Assembly (NCBI RefSeq): GCF_003725775.1
Contig: NZ_RJSG01000001.1
Coordinates: 526,746-590,745, forward strand
DNA length: 64,000 nt
Direction of reading: 5' to 3'
Origin: Nocardioides marmorisolisilvae
GTDB lineage: Bacteria > Actinomycetota > Actinomycetes > Propionibacteriales > Nocardioidaceae
Shown here: positions 49,123 through 57,778 of the stretch, piece by piece
How the letters are laid out: every line of letters begins with the position of its first letter
Numbering within the stretch: the first letter of the stretch is position 1
Position numbers and translations under genes: made by a program
Notes under the pieces: generated by a model
Databases searched by the model: none
Seen by the model: the letters and a program-made list of their open reading frames with translations, nothing else
Told to the model about the DNA's origin: nothing

Positions 49123-49482
49123 TCAGCCGCCCAGACCGGGCAGGCCGCCGCCACCGAGATTGCCGCCGAGGTTGCTCAGCGGGCCGAGCGTGGCGGCCGC
49201 GAGCGCGTCCACCTTGGCCTTCGCGTCCCGGTACGCCGCCACGACGAGGTCGCCAAGGTCGGCCAGCGAGTCCGGGTCCGAGCCGTCGAAGGTCCCCGGG
49301 ACCACGGCGACGCCGGTCACCTCGCCGACGCCGGACAGGGTCACGCTCACGCCGCCCGCGGTTCCGCTGACGGTCTGCGCGGCGAGCTCGTCCTGGGCCT
49401 GGAGCAGCTGGTTCTGCATCTGCTGCGCCTGCTCGAGCATGGCTCCGAGGTCGAAGCCGCCCTCACCGAAGGGGTTGGTCAT
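49123..49482 (-). CDS. YbaB/EbfC family nucleoid-associated protein
   Basis: A 119-aa small DNA-binding protein that forms a dimer with tweezer-like arms. The core [21 protein letters not shown] helix and [20 protein letters not shown] sheet are typical. The C-terminus is Gly/Leu-rich ([14 protein letters not shown]), as in other actinobacterial members. It lies between dnaX (9 bases) and recR (1 base), the conserved order in bacteria. Confidence 0.93.
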   Translation of the reverse strand: MTNPFGEGGFDLGAMLEQAQQMQNQLLQAQDELAAQTVSGTAGGVSVTLSGVGEVTGVAVVPGTFDGSDPDSLADLGDLVVAAYRDAKAKVDALAAATLGPLSNLGGNLGGGGLPGLGG

Positions 49483-49491
49483 GTCTGCTCC

Positions 49492-51579
49492 TCAGTCGTG
49501 GGGGATCTCTTCGACCACGGTGGCGCCGAGCTCACGGGCGAGCAGCTCAGCCCCGTCGACGCCGCTGTCGTCGACGTCGGGGTCGTCGGGGTGGACGTCA
49601 TCGTCGCGGGTGTCCGCGACCTTGGTCGGCGCCTCGCCCGACCGGGTCGGGGCGATGTTGCTCCGGGCCGAGGCGATCGTCTCGGGGGCGGCGCGCTGGA
49701 CCGGCACCGGCTCGGGAGCAGGTGGCTCGGCGACGGCATCAGCCGCGTCCTCGGTCTCCTCGGTGTCGACCCACGCAGGGGGCGAGGACACCACGGCCGG
49801 CGCTTCGGCGGCTGGCGCTTCGGTGACCGGAGCCGGCTCGACCGGAGCGGGTTCGACCGGGGTGGTCGCCGCCTTCGTCACCACCGGGGCCGTCCCGGCA
49901 CCCGGGTCCGCGGACGGGTCCACGATGGCCTCGACCTTCCAGTCGACCCCGATCACGTCGATGGCCGCCTGGCGCAGGATCTCCTCGCTGCCGCCGCCGA
50001 TGAACGAGTCCTTGGCCCCGGCGTTCTTGAACCCGACCGTCAGCACGCCACCGTCGAGCCCGATCACCTGGGCGTTCTGGCTGAGCAGGATCCAGGTGAA
50101 GCGGCGCATCTCCTTGACCTTCTCGAGCACGTCGGGCCACACCCGCCGAGCATCCACGAGCCCGAGCCCACCCGAGGAGGACACCGGCGGGCTGGGCGCT
50201 TCGGCGGCGGGGGTTTCGACAGGCTCAACCACCGAAGGTTCGGTCGGCGCCTCCTGCGTCGGTTGAGGTGCGGCCGCGCTGGCGGGCGCCTCGAAACCGG
50301 TCGCGGTCGGCGCAGCGTCTTCCGGGGTTTCGAGGCTCGCTGGCGCTCGCACCTCGACCACCGGGGCAGGCGGCGGTGCCGCCGGCGCAGGCGCGCCGCT
50401 GAGCACGCCCTCGACACCAACCCTCCGCTCAAGACGATCCAAGCGGGCACCCAGGCCGTCCAAGCTGTCATCCGCCCCCGGCAGCAGCACCCGCGCACAG
50501 ATCAGCTCCAGCAGCAGCCGCGGCGTCGTCGCTCCCCGCATCTCGGTCAGGCCGGCGGCGACGCAGTCGGCGGAGCGCACCAGGTCGGCCTTGCCGAAGC
50601 GTGCGGCCTGGGCGACCAGCCGCTCGGCCTGGTCCTGCGGAACGTCGATGAGCCCGGTCGCGGGAGCGTCCGGGACGGCGGCGACGATGACCAGGTCGCG
50701 CAGCCGCCGCAGCAGGTCCTCGGTGAACCGGCGGGGGTCCTGCCCCGTCTCGATCACCTTGTCGACGACCGAGAACACCGTCGAGCCGTCGCCCGCGGCG
50801 AACGCGTCGACCACCTCGTCCAGCAGGGTGTCCGGCGTGTAGCCGAGGAGTCCCGCGGCCAGGTCGTAGGTCAGACCGGCAGCGCCGGCACCCCCGAGCA
50901 GCTGGTCGAGGACCGAGAGCGAGTCGCGGGCCGAGCCAGCGCCGGCGCGCACGACCAGCGGCAGCGCGGCCGGCTCGATCGGAACGCCTTCGCGCTGGCA
51001 GATCTCGCCGAGGTAGTCCGAGAGCACGCGCGGCGGGATCAACCGGAACGGGTAGTGGTGGGTGCGCGAGCGGATGGTCGGGATGACCTTCTCCGGCTCG
51101 GTGGTGGCGAAGATGAACTTGAGGTGCTCGGGCGGCTCCTCGACCAGTTTCAGCAGGGCGTTGAAGCCCTGCGAGCTGACCATGTGCGCCTCGTCGATGA
51201 TGTAGACCTTGTAGCGGCTCGAGACCGGGGCGAAGAACGCGCGCTCGCGCAGGTCGCGGGCGTCGTCCACGCCGCCGTGGCTCGCCGCGTCGATCTCGAT
51301 GACGTCGAGCGAACCCGGGCCGCCACGCGCCAGGTCGCGGCAGGACTGGCACTCGCCGCACGGGTCGGCGACCGGCGCCTTCTCGCAGTTGAGCGTGCGG
51401 GCGAGGATCCGGGCGCTGGTGGTCTTGCCGCACCCGCGCGGCCCGGAGAACAGGTAGGCGTGGTTGACCCGGTTGCCGGCGAGCGCCGCGCGCAACGGCT
51501 CGGTGACGTGGTCCTGCCCGATGACCTCCGCGAACGACTCCGGCCGGTAGCGGCGGTACAGGGCGAGGTTGTGCTCCAC
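49492..51579 (-). CDS. dnaX: DNA polymerase III subunits gamma/tau
   Basis: The 695-aa clamp-loader ATPase. The Walker A is FSGPRGCGKTTSARILARTL, the zinc module CEKAPVADPCGECQSC, the Walker B IDEAHMVS and sensor 1 ATTEPEKV, in the first 230 residues. Residues about 385-475 are an Ala/Pro/Glu-rich linker of which three stretches are copies of the dispersed hairpin repeat read in frame (VVEVRAPASLETP and VVEPVETP are translations). A tau-like C-terminal domain follows (RRVWPDVLEKVKEMRRFTW). No slippery frameshift site is seen. Confidence 0.95.
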   Translation of the reverse strand: MEHNLALYRRYRPESFAEVIGQDHVTEPLRAALAGNRVNHAYLFSGPRGCGKTTSARILARTLNCEKAPVADPCGECQSCRDLARGGPGSLDVIEIDAASHGGVDDARDLRERAFFAPVSSRYKVYIIDEAHMVSSQGFNALLKLVEEPPEHLKFIFATTEPEKVIPTIRSRTHHYPFRLIPPRVLSDYLGEICQREGVPIEPAALPLVVRAGAGSARDSLSVLDQLLGGAGAAGLTYDLAAGLLGYTPDTLLDEVVDAFAAGDGSTVFSVVDKVIETGQDPRRFTEDLLRRLRDLVIVAAVPDAPATGLIDVPQDQAERLVAQAARFGKADLVRSADCVAAGLTEMRGATTPRLLLELICARVLLPGADDSLDGLGARLDRLERRVGVEGVLSGAPAPAAPPPAPVVEVRAPASLETPEDAAPTATGFEAPASAAAPQPTQEAPTEPSVVEPVETPAAEAPSPPVSSSGGLGLVDARRVWPDVLEKVKEMRRFTWILLSQNAQVIGLDGGVLTVGFKNAGAKDSFIGGGSEEILRQAAIDVIGVDWKVEAIVDPSADPGAGTAPVVTKAATTPVEPAPVEPAPVTEAPAAEAPAVVSSPPAWVDTEETEDAADAVAEPPAPEPVPVQRAAPETIASARSNIAPTRSGEAPTKVADTRDDDVHPDDPDVDDSGVDGAELLARELGATVVEEIPHD
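50212..50234. repeat. Hairpin-repeat copy 1 in dnaX linker
   Basis: GGTTTCGACAGGCTCAACCACCG, the short core of the dispersed repeat with both conserved ends but almost no central stem. It is read in frame on the minus strand as part of the linker (Val-Val-Glu-Pro-Val-Glu-Thr). Confidence 0.8.
50261..50298. repeat. Hairpin-repeat copy 2 in dnaX linker, opposite orientation
   Basis: Begins GGTTGAGGTGCGGC and ends GCGCCTCGAAACC, the reverse complement of the repeat ends. The outer GAGG/CCTC pairs and the GCGGC and GGCGC segments leave an imperfect stem. It lies 26 bases from copy 1. Confidence 0.75.
50326..50363. repeat. Hairpin-repeat copy 3 in dnaX linker
   Basis: Begins GGTTTCGAGGCTCGC and ends CGCACCTCGACCACCG. 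Central GCTCGC/GCGCTCGC segments form the stem region. It is the third copy within 152 bases. Confidence 0.8.
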
Positions 51580-51632
51580 AGGGAGACCCTATGTGCTGAC
51601 GCCGACAAAGCCAGGGCTGCCCCGGTACCTGT

Positions 51633-52700
51633 TCAGTTCTTCTTCCGGTACGCCGTGAAGTCGGCCTTGGTGCGGGCCACCATCGCGCTGACCGCGTCCT
51701 GGAACCGGCGCTCGCCCAGGCGTGCCACGTCGCGCAGGCAGGACGCGAACACTCCGCCGGAACCGTGCACGTCGGCGGTGGCGCGGGCCATCGCCCGCAG
51801 CAGCCGGGCCGAGTCGTGGCGCCCGAGCCCGGTGACCTCGATCCGGACGACGTCGGGGGCGAGGTCGCGGACGTGCCAGTCCAGCACCCGCGCGGCAGCG
51901 GCCGGCCCGCGGATCGCGTCACGCACCTCGTCGTACAGCCCTGGGTCGGACTCGGGCCAGGTCAGGTCCGACCAGGTCTCGGCGGCCCAGGGCGCCGTAC
52001 CGGGCCCGAGCTGCTTGGCCTCCCGCGCGTGCGGAGTGCCGTCGGCCGCCGGGCCGACGCCGACGACGCGGCGGTGCCCGAGCGATCCGGTGCCCGCGGT
52101 GTGCTGGTGCCAGGTCGGCGCCCACCCCCGCTCGGCGACCTCGGCCGCCGCGGCGCGCACCGCGTCGGGGAGCTGCTCCGGCGGACCGGCGGCCAGGTCG
52201 GCGTAGAAGCGAGCGGCGTCGGCGAACTCGGGGACGAGCGCCCGCAGGTGGCCGGCACCCTCCTCGGCGAGGTCGATGCAGGCGCGCGGTTCGGCAGCGG
52301 ACCACGCGGCGAGCAGCTCGGCGCAGACCTCGTTCTCGTCCAGGGCGAGGTGCGGGGCCAGGACGGCGGAGGTCGCCAGCCGCACCAGGTCGAGGGCGAC
52401 CGGTCCGCGACTCAGCTCGTCGAAGTCGTTCACACCCCAGCGCCGGACCTGGTCGCGGTCGCGCCAGGTGCCGAAGTTCTCGACGTGCAGGTCGCCGACC
52501 ACCGGCACCGGCGTACCGGTCAGGAGCTCGGGGAGCTCCTCGCCGAAGCGGGCCAGCCAGAGGTGGTAGCCGCCGCGCAGGAACCGGTACTCGTGGGCGC
52601 GCATCTCCTCGTGCTTGCGGCGCAGCTCGGCGCGCTCGAGCGGGATCCGGGCAGCGAGCCAGTCCTCGAACGCGTGCGTCAGCTCGTGCGGATCAGCCAC
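51633..52700 (-). CDS. DUF2252 family protein
   Basis: A 355-aa protein with a kinase-like (aminoglycoside phosphotransferase-type) layout. The DUF2252 signatures are FLRGGYHLWLARF (compact version of the usual FFRG), VVGDLHVENFGTW (catalytic-loop-like HxxN) and WGVNDFDELSRGPVALDLVRLATSA (metal-binding D-D). Members are usually about 430 aa, so this is a short form. It starts at 52700 and overlaps the upstream antiporter gene by eight bases. Function unknown; a small-molecule kinase is possible. Confidence 0.85.
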   Translation of the reverse strand: MADPHELTHAFEDWLAARIPLERAELRRKHEEMRAHEYRFLRGGYHLWLARFGEELPELLTGTPVPVVGDLHVENFGTWRDRDQVRRWGVNDFDELSRGPVALDLVRLATSAVLAPHLALDENEVCAELLAAWSAAEPRACIDLAEEGAGHLRALVPEFADAARFYADLAAGPPEQLPDAVRAAAAEVAERGWAPTWHQHTAGTGSLGHRRVVGVGPAADGTPHAREAKQLGPGTAPWAAETWSDLTWPESDPGLYDEVRDAIRGPAAAARVLDWHVRDLAPDVVRIEVTGLGRHDSARLLRAMARATADVHGSGGVFASCLRDVARLGERRFQDAVSAMVARTKADFTAYRKKN

Positions 52701-53853
52701 CGGCCGGATCCATCGTCGTCGTACCGACCATCCCGCGCCGGGCTGCCAGGCTGCCGCCGAGGACCGCGATCGCGATGCTGACCAGGGCGCCGAGCATCAG
52801 CGCCGAGGCCTCGCCGGGAACCAGGACGCCGAGCTGCTCCCCGACCGTCGCCGCGGCCACCGGCACGCCGAGCTGGGCGGCCGCGAGCATCCCGAGCGGC
52901 ACCGGCTGCCCGGAGGCACGGACCACGAGGTGGGCGACGGTCGCACCCAGGCCGAGGCAGACGCCGAGCAGGATCAGCCGCGGGTGCGAGCCCAGGTCAC
53001 GCAGCTGCAGGGTCGCCCCCAGCCAGACGAAGAAGACCGGGCCGAGGAAGCCCTCGGTCACGGCGAACAGCTGCTTGGCCAGGCGCCTCGGCTCACCGAT
53101 CGCCGCGACCAGGAGCCCGAAGGCGAAGCCGGCCAGCATGATCGAGACGTGCATCCGCACCGCCAGCCCGGCGAGCAGGAACAGGACGGTCAGCTGCACG
53201 CGGAGCTCAACGGCGAAGCTGCGGTCCTCGGAGACGTCGTGCACCCTGCCGCGGATGCCGCTGCGCTCGAGGTGGCGGAGAACGACGAACACGACCGCCG
53301 AGGCGGCCAGCACGGCGACCGCCCCGAGTGCTGCGCGACCGGCGTGGTGCGGGTCGATCACGAGCGGCAGCGCGACGATGCAGGCCGCGTCGGCGATCGC
53401 GATCTGCGGCAGCAGCCCGAGGACCTGCTCACCGCCGAGACCGAGCGAGTCCACGATCGGCAGGATCAGCGCCGCCGAGCTCGAGGCCATCAGGACGGCG
53501 TACAGGGGTGCGTGGTGGACGTCGAAGGCCTGGGCCAGCAGGTAGCCGAGGCCGGTGGCGACGATGCCGACCGTGACCGCACGCAGCGCCCCGCTGCGCA
53601 GGGCAGGACGCAGAGCCGGGTTGCGGACCGGCACGTGGGAGCCGGCTACGAACATCACCAGCGCGAAGCCGGCATCGGCGAGGAACGAGAAGGTCGGATC
53701 ACTCGGGTCGAAGTAGCCGGTCCCGGTGCGTCCGAGGGCGATGCCGGCGAGCAGCTCGCCGAGGACGACCGGCAGGTGCCAGCCGCGCGGGAGCGCGAGC
53801 AACGGGCCGAGGAGCGCGACCAGGCAGATCACCGAGAGTTCGACGAAGCTCAC
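52693..53853 (-). CDS. Cation/proton antiporter, CPA2 (KefB-like membrane domain)
   Basis: A 386-aa membrane protein with about 12 helices of the Na+/H+ exchanger family. It shows LPVVLGELLAGIALGRTG in the second helix, ADAGFALVMFVAGSHVP, the IADAACIVALPLVID helix with the ion-site aspartate, and FFVWLGATLQLRDL. The C-terminal nucleotide-binding domain of Kef proteins is missing. It starts at GTG 53853 because no ATG fits before SFVELS. DUF2252 follows with an eight-base overlap. Confidence 0.88.
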   Translation of the reverse strand: MSFVELSVICLVALLGPLLALPRGWHLPVVLGELLAGIALGRTGTGYFDPSDPTFSFLADAGFALVMFVAGSHVPVRNPALRPALRSGALRAVTVGIVATGLGYLLAQAFDVHHAPLYAVLMASSSAALILPIVDSLGLGGEQVLGLLPQIAIADAACIVALPLVIDPHHAGRAALGAVAVLAASAVVFVVLRHLERSGIRGRVHDVSEDRSFAVELRVQLTVLFLLAGLAVRMHVSIMLAGFAFGLLVAAIGEPRRLAKQLFAVTEGFLGPVFFVWLGATLQLRDLGSHPRLILLGVCLGLGATVAHLVVRASGQPVPLGMLAAAQLGVPVAAATVGEQLGVLVPGEASALMLGALVSIAIAVLGGSLAARRGMVGTTTMDPAGG

Positions 53854-53896
53854 CGGCCCATTCTGCTGCGTCCGGCGCCGGTTCGGTGGGAAGCAG

Positions 53897-53986
53897 AGGC
53901 CCCCCGTGCACCCGGAAGAGCCCACCTGCCCTTGCTGCCTTCCGGCCCTGGGGGAGTTCAGTGAGATACCGCCGCACGGGGGGTTG
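53897..53986 (-). ncRNA. ffs: SRP RNA (4.5S, small bacterial type)
   Basis: On the minus strand, CCCCCCGTGC at the 5' end pairs with GCACGGGGGG at the 3' end. The apex carries the invariant GGCCGGAAGGCAGCA of the SRP54/Ffh-binding loop. About 90 bases, single hairpin. It pairs with Ffh to target membrane proteins. Position between dnaX-side genes and tRNA-Ser is common in actinobacteria. Confidence 0.95.
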
Positions 53987-54045
53987 GGCATGAGTCTAGG
54001 CGGGCGATTTCACGGGTGCGAATCCGGGCGGGTAACCTCTCCGGC

Positions 54046-54131
54046 GGAGGTATCGCCTAGTGGCCTATGGCGCTCGCTTGGAAAGCGGGTTGGGTTAATA
54101 GCCCTCGGGGGTTCGAATCCCCCTACCTCCG
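54046..54131 (+). tRNA. tRNA-Ser (anticodon GGA)
   Basis: The acceptor stem GGAGGTA/TACCTCC closes an 86-base class II tRNA with a long variable arm (GGGTTAATAGCCCTC). The anticodon loop TTGGAAA gives GGA. GGTTCGAATCC is the T arm. CCA is not encoded. Confidence 0.97.
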
Positions 54132-54208
54132 CGGACCGGATCCGCGGATTCGAGATCGAACGGCATCGCACCCTGTGCGGTGCCGTTCGCGTTCCCTAGG
54201 GTGGCCAC

Positions 54209-54670
54209 GTGAACGCCCCGACCCTCGAAGACTCCGTCCACATCGACGCGCCCGCCGCTGACGTCTGGTCCCTGGTGAGCGACGTCTGCCGGATGCCCGA
54301 GTGGAGCCCCCAGGTCGACTCCACCCGACTACGGGCCGGCTTCGACGAGGTCGCACTCGGTGCCCAGTTCACGAACCGCAACAGCTTCGGCGAGCTCGAG
54401 TGGACGACGCACGCCGAGGTCGTCCGCTTCGAGCCGGGGAAGGAGATCGCCTTCCGCGTCGAGGAGAACTGGGTGATCTGGTCCTTCAGCGTCGCGCCGG
54501 ACGGCGACGGCACGGTGCTCACCCAGCGCCGCGAAGCGCCCGACGGGATCTCCGAGCTCTCCCTCGAGCTCACCAACGGCTTCATGGGTGGCGTCGAGGT
54601 GTTCACCGAGTCGATGCGGGACGGGATGCGCGAGACGCTGACGAGGATTAAGGAGCAGGCCGAGGCATGA
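54209..54670 (+). CDS. SRPBCC (polyketide cyclase/START-like) family protein
   Basis: A 153-aa single-domain protein of the Bet v1-like SRPBCC fold with a deep hydrophobic cavity. It opens SVHIDAPAADVWSLVSDVCRMPEWSP, the usual cyclase/dehydrase start, then EVVRFEPGKEIAFRVEENW and a long C-terminal helix. Start GTG 54209. Its stop overlaps the next start (ATGA), so it is coupled to the DUF1330 gene. Ligand unknown. Confidence 0.85.
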   Translation: MNAPTLEDSVHIDAPAADVWSLVSDVCRMPEWSPQVDSTRLRAGFDEVALGAQFTNRNSFGELEWTTHAEVVRFEPGKEIAFRVEENWVIWSFSVAPDGDGTVLTQRREAPDGISELSLELTNGFMGGVEVFTESMRDGMRETLTRIKEQAEA

Positions 54671-55041
54671 GCACCCACATCGACCCCACCGAGGAGCAGG
54701 TCCACGCGTTCGCTGCCCGGGCTGCCGAGAAGGACGGGCCGGTGCACATGCTGAACCTGCTCGCGTTCGTCGACGACGGCGAGCTGTACCTGGAGTACGG
54801 CGTCGCGGTGGGCGCCCACCTGGAGCGCGTCGGCGCCTCGATCGTGTACGCCGGCAACGTCGACGGACTGCTCATCGGCGGCGCGGACGAGTGGGACGCG
54901 GTCGCCGTGGTCCGGTACCCCTCGCGGGCAGCCTTCCTGGAGATGGTGACCGACCCCGGCTACCAGGAGATCGCGCCCCTGCGCACCCGCGCCCTGCGCG
55001 ACTCGCGGCTGATCCCGACCGACTCCATGGACGGCTTCTGA
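54667..55041 (+). CDS. DUF1330-like ferredoxin-fold protein
   Basis: A 124-aa protein with a dimeric alpha/beta-barrel (ferredoxin-like) fold. The pattern PVHMLNLLAFVDDGELYLEY, VYAGNVDGLLIGG, DEWDAVAVVRYPSRAAFLEMV and a DPGYQEIAPLRTRALRDSR ending is that of DUF1330. It is translationally coupled to the SRPBCC gene upstream. Members may be monooxygenase-like or stress proteins; nothing firmer can be said. Confidence 0.8.
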   Translation: MSTHIDPTEEQVHAFAARAAEKDGPVHMLNLLAFVDDGELYLEYGVAVGAHLERVGASIVYAGNVDGLLIGGADEWDAVAVVRYPSRAAFLEMVTDPGYQEIAPLRTRALRDSRLIPTDSMDGF

Positions 55042-55207
55042 CCCCTGAACCGCACTGCGGATCCACCGGTCGGCGCTGCGGAAACGGCACGGTTGCACCT
55101 GCCCGCCGCAGTTAACGCGGTATCGGGCGCGCACCCCTTTCGACCCTCGGTCCGGGCGTTGCAGTCTCTGCTCGCCCGATCTTGAAAACCGACCCGAGGA
55201 GCCGACC

Positions 55208-56995
55208 ATGCTGCGTCGCCTTTCGATCTTCACCGTCCTGCTTGTCGCTACCGGCACGTCGGCCGTCGTCACGAGCTCTCCGGCCAGCGCCACCGGTATC
55301 GCCACGTCGCACATCACGTCACCGACCAGCGGAACGCACTACATGATCACTGACGCGTCACCGCCGACGACGGTCACCGTGACGGGAACGACGACCGGCG
55401 GGACGGCGGGTGATCTCATCGACCTCCGGTGCTACGAGGCGCGCGGCCAGTGGGAGAACTACGGCTCAACGTCCAGCGTCCCCATCGACGGCAACGGGAA
55501 CTTCTCGGTCCAGATGCCGACGGACATGCCGTACGGCACCTGCGTCCTGCGCGCTGTTCCGCACGACTACCCGGGCTCCGGCGATCTCGGATCCTTCACC
55601 GGCCCGGTGGTGACCACCGAGTACAACATCTCCACGAAGGTCCTCTCGGGGCCCAACACCGGGATCGTCGTCGACTACTACGTGGACATCTCGAGCAAGC
55701 GCGCGCTGAACGGCTTCGAGTCCGCAGCCAGCGCTGGATTCGAGGCCGCACGGCTGCAGTACTCGGACGGCAGCTCGAGCAGCTACCTGTGGGACCTCAA
55801 CTCCTCGTTGGGCAACAACCTCTCCGGGACTCGCGCGCTCCTGCGGATCGACGGGCGCGATGCCTACGGCCCGTACACCGCATCGCGCGCCTTCACCGAC
55901 GCTCAGAACACGCCTGGCCTTCCGGCTCTGACGTACAGCTCGACGCGCAACGCCACGACCGGCGTGCTCACGATCCACGAGACCGACCCGTTCGTGGTCT
56001 GTCCGGCCGGGGCTCCCTACCCGTCGACGACGGCGAGCTGCCCGCAGTTCTCCGGCGCCGGGATCCGCCTCGAGCGCACGATCGTCGTCGACGACGACGG
56101 GTTCCAGGTACACATCAGCGACCTGTGGCGCAGCACCGACCACAAAGCGCACACGCTCTCGATCCACGACTCTGAGCGCATCGACGGGGCGGACTACGGA
56201 AGTGGTTCGTTCAACCCGACGTCGGTGGGACTCAAGCTGCCGTGGCTCAGCAGCAGCTACCAGACCTTCAGCGGCGCGGAGGTCCTCGACGGGCCGAGCA
56301 GAGTCCCGGCAACTGTCTTCGTCCGTGACGAGATGACTGCTGCTGGCGGCGACGTGAACCACCCGCTCGGCGCACTCGTGACCGACGTCGCGCCGAGTGC
56401 GGTCGACCGTGCGGACTACCGCACCTTCAACTTCCGGAACGAAGGACTGAGCGTTCCAGCCGGCGGCACCCGACTCGTCCGTCGGGCCTACGTGATGGGC
56501 ACCTCGCAGAGCACGGTGAACACGAAGGCAGCCGCCCTCGCAGCACGGATCAACCCCTACCGGCCGGACGGACAGGTCAAGGTCGCCGGCGCGGCGACCT
56601 ACGCCGGCAACAACGTCTACAGCTCGTACGGGACCCACGAGACGACAACGGCATCTCGACGTCGGGGCACCAAGGCGACCTTCGTGGTCCGGGTGCAGAA
56701 CGACGGCACCACCGCGGACAGCTTCAAGCTCAAGGCGGCTGGGGGGACCTCGAGCTTCTCGGTGCACTACTACGCAGGGCTGACGGGTTCGAAGGACATC
56801 ACCACCGCGGTCACCCACGGCACGTACCGGACGAGCACCCTGGCGCCGGGCGCGACCACGACGATCCGCCTGGTGGTGACGGTCAGGAGCGCAGCCAGTA
56901 CTGGGGCGCTGCGCTCCTGGCTCGTCACCGCGCTGTCGGCCCACGACGTGACCCGCAAGGACGCCGTCAAGGCGTCCGTCCGGGTGTCGGGCTAG
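55208..56995 (+). CDS. Secreted protein of unknown function
   Basis: A 595-aa exported protein with a signal peptide (MLRRLSIFTVLLVATGTSAV, cleavage near SASA-TG). Residues about 30-130 look like an Ig-like domain, the middle is beta-rich with four cysteines that could form disulfides (FVVCPAGAPY and ASCPQFSG among them), and a C-terminal domain (about 475-595) resembles a CARDB/NPCBM-like Ig fold with FVVRVQNDGTTADSFKL. No anchor, no known catalytic motif. The base and codon use are slightly less GC-biased than neighbours, which hints at recent gain. Confidence 0.75.
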   Translation: MLRRLSIFTVLLVATGTSAVVTSSPASATGIATSHITSPTSGTHYMITDASPPTTVTVTGTTTGGTAGDLIDLRCYEARGQWENYGSTSSVPIDGNGNFSVQMPTDMPYGTCVLRAVPHDYPGSGDLGSFTGPVVTTEYNISTKVLSGPNTGIVVDYYVDISSKRALNGFESAASAGFEAARLQYSDGSSSSYLWDLNSSLGNNLSGTRALLRIDGRDAYGPYTASRAFTDAQNTPGLPALTYSSTRNATTGVLTIHETDPFVVCPAGAPYPSTTASCPQFSGAGIRLERTIVVDDDGFQVHISDLWRSTDHKAHTLSIHDSERIDGADYGSGSFNPTSVGLKLPWLSSSYQTFSGAEVLDGPSRVPATVFVRDEMTAAGGDVNHPLGALVTDVAPSAVDRADYRTFNFRNEGLSVPAGGTRLVRRAYVMGTSQSTVNTKAAALAARINPYRPDGQVKVAGAATYAGNNVYSSYGTHETTTASRRRGTKATFVVRVQNDGTTADSFKLKAAGGTSSFSVHYYAGLTGSKDITTAVTHGTYRTSTLAPGATTTIRLVVTVRSAASTGALRSWLVTALSAHDVTRKDAVKASVRVSG

Positions 56996-56997
56996 CG

Positions 56998-57270
56998 GTG
57001 GAGAGACACACGACGGAGGCCATCGCCGCCGCACTGCGCGACGGCGAGCGGCTGCAGCGCGACGGACTGTCCGTCGCCCAGGTGGCCGTCGAGCTGGGGA
57101 TATCGGCGGCCACCTACCGGGCGTGGCGTCGCCGCTACGGCAGCGCGGACGACGAGGCGGTCTCCCGCATCAAGAACCTGGAGCGCGAGAACGCCGCGCT
57201 GCGACGGATCATCGTCGACAAGGAGCTGGAGAACGAGGCGCTGCGCGAGCTGTCCCGCGGCCGATGGTGA
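56998..57270 (+). mobile_element. Orphan IS3-type OrfA (transposase DNA-binding subunit)
   Basis: A 90-aa protein with a helix-turn-helix (QVAVELGISAATYRAWRRRYG) followed by a leucine-zipper-like coiled coil (IKNLERENAALRRIIVDKEL) and an ALRELSRGRW end, the layout of IS3-family OrfA. No OrfB catalytic subunit with DDE follows and no inverted repeats are seen, so it is a remnant or a domesticated regulator. It starts at GTG 56998, two bases after the secreted protein gene. Its stop abuts that of the convergent Lrp gene. Confidence 0.8.
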
Positions 57271-57702
57271 TCAGACGACGCGGAGGATGAGGCGGGTCTG
57301 GGTGTCACGGACCCCGCCGCTCTCCTTCATCTCGTTGATCAGGTCGTCGAGCTCGGTCGGGTCCTCGCACGCCGCCCGGAGCAAGTAGTCGGCCGACCCG
57401 GTGAGGTGCACCGTCTCCACCACTCCGGGGTGGGCGCGGACCAGTCGCTCGAACTGGGCCGCGTGGTCGGGCGAGCGCAGCCGGACGTCGACGAACGCGT
57501 GCAGCCGCTTGTCGATCCGGCCGGGGTCGAGGTGGGCGTGGAAGCCGGTGATGACGCCGCGGGAGAGCAGGTTCCGCACCCGGTCGCGAGCGGCGTTGGC
57601 GCTCAGGTTGACCCGCTCCCCGAGCTCCTTGAAGCTCAGCCGCCCATCCTGGCGCAGCAGCTCGACGATCGCCGCGTCGGTCCGGTCCAGCTCTGCCGCC
57701 AT
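57271..57702 (-). CDS. Lrp/AsnC family transcriptional regulator
   Basis: A 143-aa regulator. The N-terminal winged helix reads LDRTDAAIVELLRQDGRLSF and KELGERVNLSANAARDRVRNL, and the RAM ligand domain follows (VDVRLRSPDHAAQFERLV, VVETVHLTGSADYLLRAAC). ATG 57702 is chosen; ATG 57711 is in frame three codons earlier. It is divergent from the copper cluster, 76 bases from the first gene, and may control it, although a CsoR- or CueR-type regulator would be more usual. Effector unknown. Confidence 0.92.
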   Translation of the reverse strand: MAAELDRTDAAIVELLRQDGRLSFKELGERVNLSANAARDRVRNLLSRGVITGFHAHLDPGRIDKRLHAFVDVRLRSPDHAAQFERLVRAHPGVVETVHLTGSADYLLRAACEDPTELDDLINEMKESGGVRDTQTRLILRVV

Positions 57703-57778
57703 GGCATTCATTATCGCCAGAGGTCCACCCCGTGGTCCTGGTTCAATCCGGAACACGCCCCGGCGACGAAGACTGGAG

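Noticed and set aside
48835-52206. A 1123-codon open frame antisense to ybaB and dnaX
   Set aside because: It runs across several conserved genes on the other strand and shows no recognisable domain.
56998-57270. A complete IS3 element
   Set aside because: No OrfB, no terminal inverted repeats and no target duplication can be seen around OrfA.
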